Assembly (NCBI GenBank): GCA_946480695.1
Contig: CAMLKG010000018.1
Coordinates: 1-64,000 of the forward strand
Source: an uncultured Cellvibrio sp.
Lineage (GTDB): Bacteria > Pseudomonadota > Gammaproteobacteria > Pseudomonadales > Cellvibrionaceae
Reading direction: 5' to 3'
Length of the DNA stretch: 64,000 bases
The notes under the pieces were generated by a model that was given only the letters and a program-made list of their open reading frames with translations, had not been told where the DNA came from and did not search any database. Positions 54,374 to 63,048 of this stretch are shown here, one piece after another (the stretch's first letter is position 1; every line of letters starts with the position of its first letter). A program made the position numbers and the translations under genes.

Positions 54374-54628
54374 AGTTTTCTCCTGCGGCCCAATGCCGTG
54401 TTGTCTTGCATGGGCCCAGTTTACGCAGGAATTCTCTGAACGATAACTTAACCGGTACGGTGGATGTATCAAGTTGCGTGCTGGTTAACAACGCCGTGGT
54501 GACAGGTTCCATTTTTTGAGGGGCACTGCTCCGGCGCAAAACCGATGGCGGTGGCAATTCGCCTAATCAAGGCCGGCCCGAACTGCTAGTATTCCCGGCA
54601 GACTTTTGGCTTGTAAGAGAATCCATGT

Positions 54629-57595
54629 ATGCTCAATTTCACCGGAGTGCCCACCGAATTACAGGCTCCAGCACAGCGCCTTTGGGATCAGTTTGAGGCG
54701 GCGTTGCAAGAGCACAAACTCGCAAGTCCGCAATGTTTTTTACCCGCCGCCGTACCAATCGATGAATTTTCCCGCCAGCTGACGCGCGCATTTGTAGGTA
54801 GTGAATTTATCGCCAAAACCCTTATTCGCAAACCGGGATTTTTATTGGAACTGTGCGAATCCGGCGCGCTTTTTCGCGCGCAAACGGACGCGGATCTGGA
54901 ACAATTTGCCACGGCGATCCATGGCTGCACCAGCGATGCTGACCTGGATGCCTGCCTGCGCCGCGAACGTAACAGAGCAATGATTCGTATCATTTGGCGC
55001 GACCTGAATCGCCTGGCCACCATGGGCGAAGTGACGGCGGAGTTATCGCGCTTTGCTGATCAATCCATCCAGTTAGCGGCGGAATATCACTACCGTGCCC
55101 TGGAAAAAATATATGGCACACCTATCGGTAAGGAGTCGGGGACCGCCCAGCCGTTTATGGTGTTGGGCATGGGTAAGCTGGGCGCGGGGGAGCTGAATAT
55201 CTCCTCGGATATCGACCTGATTTTTACCTTCCCCGAGGGAGGGGAAACCCACCACCCGGCGCGTGCCGTAAGCAACCAGGAATTTTTTATCAAACTCGGC
55301 CAGCGATTGATTAAAAGCCTGGATGCAATCACAGCGGATGGCTTTGTGTTCCGTGTGGATATGCGCCTGCGCCCGCACGGTGAGAGCGGCGCCCTGGCGA
55401 TGAGTTTTGTCGGCATGGAGGATTACTACCAAACCCAAGGGCGCGAGTGGGAGCGCTACGCCATGATCAAGGCGCGTACGGTGGCCATGGCGGGTGGGGA
55501 AAACCAGGTGCAGGCGCGCAAAACCCTGCGCAAGATGCTGCAACCTTTCACCTATCGCCAATACATAGATTTCAGCGCGATCGAATCCTTGCGTGAAATG
55601 AAAGGCCTGATTGCACGGCAAGTACAGCGCAAAGGGATGAGCCTTGATGTGAAATTGGGCGAAGGCGGTATCCGCGAAGTGGAATTTGTGGTGCAGGTGT
55701 TCCAGTTGATTCGCGGCGGGCGCGATGCCTTGTTGCGTAAACGCAAGGTGCCGGTGCTGTTGCCGTTGCTGGAGCAGGAAAATTACTTGCCGTACGGAAC
55801 GGGTGCCGCGTTGCTGGAAGCCTATATTTTCCTGCGCAATACCGAACACGCGATCCAGGGCTTCCAGGATAAACAGACCCAGGCATTGCCGGTTGATCCG
55901 CTCGGGCAACTGCGCTTGGCCTGGGTGATGGGTTTTGAAAATTGGGAAAGTTTTTTTGTGACCCTGGAGGCTTATCGCCAACGTGTTAACGCCGAATTCA
56001 AGGCGGTGATTGCGGCGCCCGATGAGGAGGAATCCATCGACCAAAAAGCCCTGAGCTTTTGCCTGGGTTTGTGGGAGGGCAGTTTACAGGGCGATGATGC
56101 GATCCATGCGTTGGAGGCGCGCGATGTGGATTCGGCAGCGGGCCTGGTAAAAAACCTGGCGGACCTGCGTGTGAGCCGTGCGATCCTTTCCATGCAGGCG
56201 AGTGGCCGCACCCGGCTGGACAGCTTTGTGCCGCGTTTGCTGCATAGGCTATTTGTTGAGGCCGGTCGTGGTAAGTTACCCCTAACTATCGCGGAAACCT
56301 TTGGCAGGATTGTCCCGTTTATCGAAGCTGTCGCAAGGCGCACCGCCTACCTGGTTCTGCTGGTTGAAAATCCCACGGCGTTGCACCAATTGATTCGCCT
56401 CTGCGCCGCCAGCCCCTGGATTGCCGACCAGCTCACCCAATACCCGGCCCTGCTGGATGAATTGCTAACGCCTGAAAGCCTCTACGCCCCGCCGGATAAA
56501 TCCCTGTTGCGCGATGAATTACGCCGCGATGTACTGCGTCTTACCTGGGACGACCTGGAAGGTCATATGGAGGCCCTGCGTTATTTCCGCCTGGCCCATG
56601 GGTTGCGCGTAGCCGCGAGCGAAGTCACCGGCGCCTTGCCGTTGATGAAGGTGAGCGACTACCTGACCTATATCGCCGAAGTGGTGCTGGAACATGTGTT
56701 GCAACTTTCCTGGGAGCATATGGTTGAGCGTCACGGCCGCCCGCGGCGAGCGGATGGCTCGGTGGATACTGCGGCGGATTTCATCATTGTTGGCTATGGC
56801 AAGTTGGGTGGCATCGAGCTTAGCCACGGTTCGGATCTGGATCTCGTGTTTATCCATAACGGCGATTCCAATTCATCAACCGATGGCGAGCGCAGTATCG
56901 ATAACATCACCTTCTATACGCGCCTGGGCCAGCGGATTATCCATATCCTCAATACCTACACGCCAACCGGCAAACTCTACGAAGTGGATATGCGCCTGCG
57001 CCCGTCGGGTAACTCGGGCATGTTGGTTTCCTCGCTCGCCGCGTTTGAAAAATACCAGGCCAATGAAGCCTGGACCTGGGAGCACCAGGCATTGGTGCGG
57101 GCGCGGGTAGTGGCGGGCAGCGGGGAACTGGGCCAGCAGTTTGAGGCGGTTCGCCAGCGCATCCTTAGCCGCGGGCGCGACCTGGAGCAGTTGCGTAAGG
57201 ATGTCGCTGATATGCGCCGTAAAATGCGCGGGCAATTGGGGAGCGAGGCCAAATCCAAAGCTACCAATACCCCGCTATTTAATTTGAAACAGGATGCCGG
57301 TGGTATCGTGGATATTGAATTTATGGTTCAATACGCGGCTTTAGCCTGGGCGTGCAAATCGCCCGGCATCATCCGGTACACGGACAACATTCGCATACTC
57401 GGATCACTGGAGGAGGCAGGCTTACTCGACGCCGACTCCGTGGCCCACCTGATCGCCGCTTACAAAGCATACCGATCCACCGGACACCGCCTCGCGCTAC
57501 AGCGACAGGAGGCAGTGCTGGAAGGTGATAATCACTTTACTGAAGAACGTGCGCAGGTCACGGCGATTTGGGATCGCTTGATCGGCCAGCCCTGA
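54629..57595 (+). CDS. glnE: Bifunctional glutamine-synthetase adenylyltransferase/deadenylase
   Basis: A 988-residue protein with the two nucleotidyltransferase domains expected of GlnE. The N-terminal deadenylylating site has GMGKLGAGELNISSDIDLIF (about 180-200); the C-terminal adenylylating site has GYGKLGGIELSHGSDLDLVF (about 725-745). Between them are the PII-binding/linker helices and VDMRLRPHGESG and VDMRLRPSGNSG pairs. It modifies glutamine synthetase in response to PII, tuning ammonia assimilation. The order glnE-ilvE-waaF is the same as in Pseudomonas. The ATG at 54629 keeps the expected MLNFTGVPTELQ start; an ATG at 54625 is in another frame. Confidence 0.96.
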   Translation: MLNFTGVPTELQAPAQRLWDQFEAALQEHKLASPQCFLPAAVPIDEFSRQLTRAFVGSEFIAKTLIRKPGFLLELCESGALFRAQTDADLEQFATAIHGCTSDADLDACLRRERNRAMIRIIWRDLNRLATMGEVTAELSRFADQSIQLAAEYHYRALEKIYGTPIGKESGTAQPFMVLGMGKLGAGELNISSDIDLIFTFPEGGETHHPARAVSNQEFFIKLGQRLIKSLDAITADGFVFRVDMRLRPHGESGALAMSFVGMEDYYQTQGREWERYAMIKARTVAMAGGENQVQARKTLRKMLQPFTYRQYIDFSAIESLREMKGLIARQVQRKGMSLDVKLGEGGIREVEFVVQVFQLIRGGRDALLRKRKVPVLLPLLEQENYLPYGTGAALLEAYIFLRNTEHAIQGFQDKQTQALPVDPLGQLRLAWVMGFENWESFFVTLEAYRQRVNAEFKAVIAAPDEEESIDQKALSFCLGLWEGSLQGDDAIHALEARDVDSAAGLVKNLADLRVSRAILSMQASGRTRLDSFVPRLLHRLFVEAGRGKLPLTIAETFGRIVPFIEAVARRTAYLVLLVENPTALHQLIRLCAASPWIADQLTQYPALLDELLTPESLYAPPDKSLLRDELRRDVLRLTWDDLEGHMEALRYFRLAHGLRVAASEVTGALPLMKVSDYLTYIAEVVLEHVLQLSWEHMVERHGRPRRADGSVDTAADFIIVGYGKLGGIELSHGSDLDLVFIHNGDSNSSTDGERSIDNITFYTRLGQRIIHILNTYTPTGKLYEVDMRLRPSGNSGMLVSSLAAFEKYQANEAWTWEHQALVRARVVAGSGELGQQFEAVRQRILSRGRDLEQLRKDVADMRRKMRGQLGSEAKSKATNTPLFNLKQDAGGIVDIEFMVQYAALAWACKSPGIIRYTDNIRILGSLEEAGLLDADSVAHLIAAYKAYRSTGHRLALQRQEAVLEGDNHFTEERAQVTAIWDRLIGQP

Positions 57596-57618
57596 TTACA
57601 CAAATTTTGGAGTTAGCT

Positions 57619-58548
57619 ATGTCTTTTGCCGATCGCGACGGCGTCATATGGCTCGATGATGAACTCATTCCGTGGCGCGATGCCAAGGTTCACGTTTTAA
57701 CCCATACATTGCATTACGGTATGGGCGTTTTTGAAGGCGTTCGTGCGTACAAAAGCGATAAGTTGGGCACCAGTATTTTCCGTTTGCAAGAACATACAGA
57801 TCGTTTATTCCGCTCGGCCCATATCATGCGCATGAAAATGCCTTACACCAAGGATGTAGTTAACGAAGCGCATAAAATGGTGGTGCGCGAAAATGGTTTG
57901 GCGGAAGCCTACCTGCGTCCTATGGCATTTTACGGTTCCGAAGGTATGGGCCTGCGTGCCGACAACCTGAAAGTCCATGTGATGGTTGCTGCCTGGCATT
58001 GGCCTTCCTATATGTCACCGGAAGCGCGTGACATGGGTATCCGTATCCGCACCTCAAGCTACACCCGCCACCATGTAAATATTTCCATGTGCAAGGCGAA
58101 AGCTAACGGGCATTACATCAATTCGCTCCTGGCATTGCAGGAAGCATTGGACAGCGGTTGCGAAGAAGCGCTATTGCTGGATAACGAAGGTTATGTCGCG
58201 GAAGGTAGTGGTGAAAACTTCTTCCTGGTGCGCGACGGTATTATCTATACACCGGAACTGACTTCCTGCCTGGATGGTATTACCCGCAACACGATTTTCC
58301 ATTTAGCGGCGGATTGCGGTTACACCATCAAGGAGAAACGTATTACGCGCGATGAAGTTTATGTGGCGGATGAAGCTTTCTTCACGGGTACCGCTGCAGA
58401 GGTATTGCCGATTCGCGAATTGGACGGTCGTCAAATCGGTGAAGGCCGTCGTGGCCCGGTTACTACCCGGTTGCAGGATTTATATTTCAAATCCGTGCGC
58501 GGCGAATTGCCCGGGCATACCAATTGGTTGGCACCGGTGGCCAAATAA
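57619..58548 (+). CDS. ilvE: Branched-chain amino-acid aminotransferase
   Basis: A 309-residue PLP enzyme for the last step of Ile, Leu and Val synthesis. The ATG at 57619 has GGAG 7 bases upstream; an in-frame ATG at 57568 lies inside glnE. Signature elements: HTLHYGMGVFEGVRAY, the PLP Lys in MCKAKANGHYINS, EALLLDNEGYVAEGSGENFF and TSCLDGITRNTI. The protein has the usual class IV length. It begins 23 bp after glnE and ends at a clear terminator. Confidence 0.96.
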   Translation: MSFADRDGVIWLDDELIPWRDAKVHVLTHTLHYGMGVFEGVRAYKSDKLGTSIFRLQEHTDRLFRSAHIMRMKMPYTKDVVNEAHKMVVRENGLAEAYLRPMAFYGSEGMGLRADNLKVHVMVAAWHWPSYMSPEARDMGIRIRTSSYTRHHVNISMCKAKANGHYINSLLALQEALDSGCEEALLLDNEGYVAEGSGENFFLVRDGIIYTPELTSCLDGITRNTIFHLAADCGYTIKEKRITRDEVYVADEAFFTGTAAEVLPIRELDGRQIGEGRRGPVTTRLQDLYFKSVRGELPGHTNWLAPVAK

Positions 58549-58550
58549 AC

Positions 58551-58581
58551 ATAACGGAGCCAACGGGCTCCGTTATTGTTT
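58551..58581 (+). terminator. Terminator after ilvE
   Basis: An 11-bp stem ATAACGGAGCC / GGCTCCGTTAT (58551-58561, 58566-58576) with loop AACG and a following TGTTT, immediately past the ilvE stop. Confidence 0.85.
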
Positions 58582-58792
58582 CTGTATGATGCATGTTAAA
58601 GCCTGGCCGATTTCTTTCAAGACGCGCCCTGAACCCTGCGGGCTTGGTCGAAATACATTTTGGCGTTACTCGCCTGCAAAACATTTTGTTATTTTTACGC
58701 TCGACCCATGCAGGTTTCGCCTTCAGTGTTTGAAATAAACCTGCCAGGCGTTGAACTGCGCTATTTATCCTCATTGCATTGATCAATCACCT

Positions 58793-59875
58793 ATGCCTGA
58801 AATCCAATTCCCAGCGGAGCTAAAAAAAATCCGGAAAATTCTGGTAGTCGGCCCTGCGTGGATTGGCGATATGATGATGGCACACACATTGTTTCAATTG
58901 TTGAAGCAGAGAAATCCGGGCGCGCAAATTGATGTGCTTGCATCTCATTGGACGCGGCAATTATTAATCCGCATGCCGGAAGTTCATCAGGCGATTGATA
59001 TGCCGATTGGCCATGGGAGCTTTGCGTTTGCCGAACGCCGGGCGCTGGGAAAGGAATTGGCAGCGCATCATTATGATCAAGCCATTTTGTTACCCAATTC
59101 ATTTAAATCCGCATTTATTCCCTTCTTTGCTGACATCCCCTTGCGTACAGGCTGGCGTGGTGAAATGCGCTATGGGTTAGTCAACGATATCCGTGTGCTG
59201 GATAAAAAACGTTTTCCATTAATGGTGCAGCGCTATGCCGCATTGGCGTTGCCAAAAAACAGTGAGCCATTAACCACGTTTCCCTATCCACGGCTGACAG
59301 TAGATCACTATCAGCGTCCACAATTGTTAACAAAGTTTGCGTTGCAGCTAAATCGCCCACTATTAATAATTTGCCCGGGTGCCGAATATGGCCCGGCCAA
59401 ACGATGGCCCGAACATTATTTCGCTGAAGTGGCAGATGAAAAAATTCGCGCAGGTTGGCAGGTGTGGTTAATGGGCTCGACGAAGGACCGCGAAGTAACC
59501 GATGCTATTTGTAAGTTATTGTTGGATGAAGAGCGGGACTATTGCTTTAACCTTGCGGGTAGCACCAACCTCGGTGAGGCAATCGACCTGATGGATTGCG
59601 CCGATGCGGTGTTGAGTAACGACTCAGGCTTAATGCATGTTGCCGCTGCATTGCAAAAACCATTAGCGGTAATTTATGGTTCGACTTCACCGGAACACAC
59701 ACCTCCACTCGCTGAAAAGGTAGCTATCATCAGCAGGGAAATGGAATGCGCTCCCTGTTTCGAACGCGAATGTCCCAAGGTGCATCATAAATGTTTGCGA
59801 GACCTCATGCCGCAACAGGTAATTGAAGCATTGGACGGACTTGTTCCCCAGCTATTAAAATCGGCAACACATTGA
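58793..59875 (+). CDS. waaF: ADP-heptose:LPS heptosyltransferase II
   Basis: A 360-residue GT9 enzyme that adds the second heptose to the inner core of lipopolysaccharide. The start ATG at 58793 (MPEIQFPAELKKI) is preferred to 58751. Early VVGPAWIGDMMMAHTLFQLL, then LLPNSFKSAFIPFFA and TGWRGEMRYGLV, match WaaF. The C-terminal ADP-heptose site has PGAEYGPAKRWPEHYFAE, LAGSTNLGEAIDLM, LSNDSGLMHVAAAL and YGSTSPEHTPPL. Its TGA overlaps the next ATG by one base (TGATG). waaC, which normally follows waaF in Pseudomonas, is not here. Confidence 0.95.
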   Translation: MPEIQFPAELKKIRKILVVGPAWIGDMMMAHTLFQLLKQRNPGAQIDVLASHWTRQLLIRMPEVHQAIDMPIGHGSFAFAERRALGKELAAHHYDQAILLPNSFKSAFIPFFADIPLRTGWRGEMRYGLVNDIRVLDKKRFPLMVQRYAALALPKNSEPLTTFPYPRLTVDHYQRPQLLTKFALQLNRPLLIICPGAEYGPAKRWPEHYFAEVADEKIRAGWQVWLMGSTKDREVTDAICKLLLDEERDYCFNLAGSTNLGEAIDLMDCADAVLSNDSGLMHVAAALQKPLAVIYGSTSPEHTPPLAEKVAIISREMECAPCFERECPKVHHKCLRDLMPQQVIEALDGLVPQLLKSATH

Positions 59876-61863
59876 TGCAAATGAAACTGGCCTTTGTCAT
59901 TTTCCGCTATTTTCCTTTCGGTGGTTTGCAGCGCGACATGCTGGGATTAGCGCAATTTTTTCAACAGCAGGGGCACTCTGTCACGATTTTCTGTGAGCAT
60001 TGGCAGGGTGAAAAACTGCCCGCGATTGACGTAATAGAAATTCCAGGGCGCGGTTTGTTTAATGTCGCTGGCGTAAAATGTTTTGTAAAACGATTCCAGC
60101 AGCAATTCCCGCGTGAAGAATTTGATGTATTGATTGGCTTTAATAAAATGCCGGGTTTGGATATTTATTTTGCCGGCGATACCTGCTTCGCCTATAAAGC
60201 TTTTTGCGATCGTGGTTGGATATATCGTTTAATGCCGCGTTCCCGTTTATACCTGCATTATGAATCGGCGGTTTTCGGCGGTCAAAGTACAACAAAGATA
60301 TTATCGCTGGTTGAGTCCGAGCGAAAGAAATTTGCGCGTTTTTATGCCACAGCCCCTGAACGTTTCTATACATTACCGCCGGGCATAATGCGTGAACATA
60401 TTGCTTGCGCCGATCCACAAACTGCTTATCTCGCTTTGCGCAAAGGGTTGAATCTTGCTGACGCCACGCAAGTGGTTGTATGTTTAGGGTCTGGTTTCCA
60501 TACCAAGGGTGTGGATATCAGCATCGCTGCTTTTGCTGAATTCAAAAAAATAAACACCGCTTCGGCATTATTGGTCATCGGTAAGGATGATCCCGCTAAA
60601 TATCGTCAACAGGCCCGTGCACTTGGTGTTGCGGAGAGCGTTTTTTTTATGGGGCCGCGCAGCCCGGTAGGTGATTTATTGCATGGTGCTGATGTGTTAT
60701 TGCATCCGGCGCGAAAGGAATTAGCAGGTAATGCCATCCTGGAAGCAATGCTTTGCGGTTGTCCGGTATTGGCCAGCGATCACTGCGGTTATGCCCATTA
60801 CATTGTAGAAAACCATTTAGGCGAACTGATTTGCAAAGGTTCAACACCGACGGGTATTGCACAACAATTAACGCGAATTCTGGGTTTCGGTAAAGCGCAT
60901 TGGATTGGTCAAGCCAAAATTTTCCGCGATAGCACTGAGGTCTTTTCGCGTGCCGCGTGCGCGCTTGCTACGGTAAAAAAAATTGTACAGCAAAAAAAAA
61001 CCGCAGATGCTGGATTGAAGCAGGAAGGAGCGCAGGAATGGAACAAGGTTACGCCTGAAGGAACATTAATTCTACGCGATGAATTCATTAATCTTTGGAA
61101 GAATGAGCCGGTATTTGCTCGCGTCCGGCACTTAACCGGCGAAATTGCGCGTGAAATGCCGGATCGTCAAACGCTGCGGTTTGAAATCAATGACAAGGTA
61201 TATTACCGCAAGTGGCATCGTGGGGTAGGCTGGGCAGAAATAATCAAAAATCTTATTCGCTTTCGTTTGCCCGTGCTGGGTGCGCACAACGAGTGGAACG
61301 CATTGAATAAAATGTACGCGCTGGGCATTCCCGGGTTGGCCCCGGTTGCCTTTGGGCAGCGGGGCAAAAATCCGGCGAAGCAACAATCGTTTATAATTAC
61401 GCGCGAATTGAGTAACGTAATACAATTGGATCATTTCTTTGAGCGGCGTCCGGTCTCACCGCTTATCAAGCGTGCAATAATCGCCAGGGTTGCACAAATT
61501 GCGCGCGAATTGCACGCGGCGGGAATTAACCACCGCGATTTATACCTGTGCCATTTTATGTTGTGTGAAGCATCGTTAGCCAATGTTGCGAGGGCTAATC
61601 CTGATATTACCCTCGTCGATTTACACCGTGCGCAAATACGTTTTAAGGTGCCTGAACGCTGGTGGGTAAAAGATATAGGCGCATTATTGTTTTCAAGTTT
61701 AAACCTCAACTTTAATCGCCGCGATTATTACCGATTCTTAAAAATTTATTTTGATGCCGGGTTGCGCGATATTGTGCGTGAAAAAAAACCGTTGCTGCAA
61801 AAGATAGTGCGGCGCGCACGCAAAATGTATTTACGTGACTTTGGCAATTTACCTTCTATATAA
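59875..61863 (+). CDS. waaG-waaP: Natural fusion of WaaG glycosyltransferase and WaaP core-heptose kinase
   Basis: A 662-residue single polypeptide. Residues 1 to about 370 match WaaG (GT4 glucosyltransferase I of the LPS core): MKLAFVIFRYFPFGGLQRDM, CLGSGFHTKGVDISI, then FMGPRSPVGDLLHGADVLL and HPARKELAGNAILEAM (E-x7-E motif). A short Lys/Gln-rich linker (about 372-392) follows with no in-frame ATG. Residues about 393-662 match WaaP: YYRKWHRGVGWAEIIKNLI with the ATP Lys, then LPVLGAHNEWNALNKM, catalytic INHRDLYLCHFML and metal-binding LVDLHRAQIRFK. Normally these are two adjacent genes. Fused, they could add the hexose to, and phosphorylate, the inner-core heptose in one protein. There is no sign of a frameshift or stop between the halves. 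Confidence 0.93.
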   Translation: MQMKLAFVIFRYFPFGGLQRDMLGLAQFFQQQGHSVTIFCEHWQGEKLPAIDVIEIPGRGLFNVAGVKCFVKRFQQQFPREEFDVLIGFNKMPGLDIYFAGDTCFAYKAFCDRGWIYRLMPRSRLYLHYESAVFGGQSTTKILSLVESERKKFARFYATAPERFYTLPPGIMREHIACADPQTAYLALRKGLNLADATQVVVCLGSGFHTKGVDISIAAFAEFKKINTASALLVIGKDDPAKYRQQARALGVAESVFFMGPRSPVGDLLHGADVLLHPARKELAGNAILEAMLCGCPVLASDHCGYAHYIVENHLGELICKGSTPTGIAQQLTRILGFGKAHWIGQAKIFRDSTEVFSRAACALATVKKIVQQKKTADAGLKQEGAQEWNKVTPEGTLILRDEFINLWKNEPVFARVRHLTGEIAREMPDRQTLRFEINDKVYYRKWHRGVGWAEIIKNLIRFRLPVLGAHNEWNALNKMYALGIPGLAPVAFGQRGKNPAKQQSFIITRELSNVIQLDHFFERRPVSPLIKRAIIARVAQIARELHAAGINHRDLYLCHFMLCEASLANVARANPDITLVDLHRAQIRFKVPERWWVKDIGALLFSSLNLNFNRRDYYRFLKIYFDAGLRDIVREKKPLLQKIVRRARKMYLRDFGNLPSI

Positions 61864-61879
61864 AGGATGCTTGTAATAC

Positions 61880-63037
61880 ATGATGTTTGCTAGTGAAAAA
61901 TATGAACAACGAGTGTTGGCCTGGGCTTATGTCGGTCTGTGGATATTTGTCAGCGCGTTTTTGTGGGCACCTTCGCGCGATGGATTGGAAGGCGTTTATG
62001 CCCTCACATTTTTTATTCCGCTGTTGCTGGCCTTGCCCTGGCGCAAACCGGATATACAAATGTATGGCGGAAGTTTTACCGGTGTTGCGTTGCTTTATGC
62101 AAGCTGGTCGTTGTTGACAGGGATATGGGGCGGCGACCTGGGTTATCTGTTCTTGCAGTGGCTGGTACTGGCAATCTGGTTAGCGGGAAGTGCCTGGGTG
62201 CTGCAAACAAAATCCATCGATTGGGATAGGTTTCTGCGGTGTATGCTATGGGTCGGTGCGGTGACTGCGTTGGTTAATATTGCCGTATTTTACTGGTCGC
62301 ATCCATGGAGTTCCCGTTTGGAAGGTGTCACCGTTGCGCGTGCGCCTACGCTCGTGGGACAGGTATATGGTCTGGTGGTGCTTATGGGCATCTTATTATC
62401 CTGGCGAACCAGTTCCTTTCACTATGCAATCGGTTTTTCTATAGCGTGTATTCCCGCTTTGACAGCCTTGGGGTTATCCCAGAGCCGAGGGCCATTGTTA
62501 TCGCTTGCCGGTGTACTTTTGATTGGTGTTTTTTGGTTGCGCCCCGGGTGGAAGATTCTGTTGACGCAAATGGCGACAGGATTGTTGTCCGCAGGGGTAT
62601 TGATATGGCTGATGCTGGATGATTTGCTATTTGAACGCGGTGTATCGCTTCGCGACCAGATTTGGTTTGAAGTCCTTCAGCAAATGCTATCTGACCCGAC
62701 ATTATTCCTGTGGGGCATTGGCATGAGTGAATCCACGGATATCATTACCAGTGTGGGCGAATACCATCACGCACATAACGCCTGGCTGGATATTTTTTAT
62801 CGCACCGGGGTTGTCGGGTTAGGTTTGGCGCTGGTTCATTTTTGTTTGTTATTGTGGGCCGCCAGACCTTATCAGAATCTGGCACCTCTGACGCTCTGGT
62901 TAATTTATGGCTGCGGCTGCTTATTGGTAGATTCGCGCAGTTTATTTTGGGAAATTGACGTGAAGTGGCTGCTTTATTGGATTCCTGCCGGTTTGCTGGC
63001 AGCCAGTTTGATGCGGCAAAACCTGGTCGCAAAATAG
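61880..63037 (+). CDS. O-antigen ligase/polymerase-like (Wzy_C) membrane protein
   Basis: A 385-residue protein with about ten membrane helices. QSRGPLLSLAGVLLI and the periplasmic loop HHAHNAWLDIFYRTGVVGLG (His and Asn conserved in O-antigen ligases) place it in the Wzy_C family, which includes WaaL. It follows waaG-waaP after 16 bp and precedes msbA after 11 bp. WaaL would join O-antigen to the lipid A core; Wzy polymerases look alike, so the specific role is inferred from its place among core genes. Confidence 0.82.
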   Translation: MMFASEKYEQRVLAWAYVGLWIFVSAFLWAPSRDGLEGVYALTFFIPLLLALPWRKPDIQMYGGSFTGVALLYASWSLLTGIWGGDLGYLFLQWLVLAIWLAGSAWVLQTKSIDWDRFLRCMLWVGAVTALVNIAVFYWSHPWSSRLEGVTVARAPTLVGQVYGLVVLMGILLSWRTSSFHYAIGFSIACIPALTALGLSQSRGPLLSLAGVLLIGVFWLRPGWKILLTQMATGLLSAGVLIWLMLDDLLFERGVSLRDQIWFEVLQQMLSDPTLFLWGIGMSESTDIITSVGEYHHAHNAWLDIFYRTGVVGLGLALVHFCLLLWAARPYQNLAPLTLWLIYGCGCLLVDSRSLFWEIDVKWLLYWIPAGLLAASLMRQNLVAK

Positions 63038-63048
63038 ATGGATAGCAT

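Noticed and set aside
55073..56044. 323-codon frame antisense to glnE
   Set aside because: It lies wholly within the adenylyltransferase domain region of glnE, with no start signals or family motifs.
58352..58738. 128-codon frame across the ilvE 3' end
   Set aside because: It overlaps conserved ilvE codons and the ilvE terminator and has no ribosome site.
59872..59877. TTG at 59872 as start of the waaG-waaP gene
   Set aside because: The ATG at 59875 overlaps the waaF stop as TGATG, the usual coupled arrangement, and needs no rare start codon.
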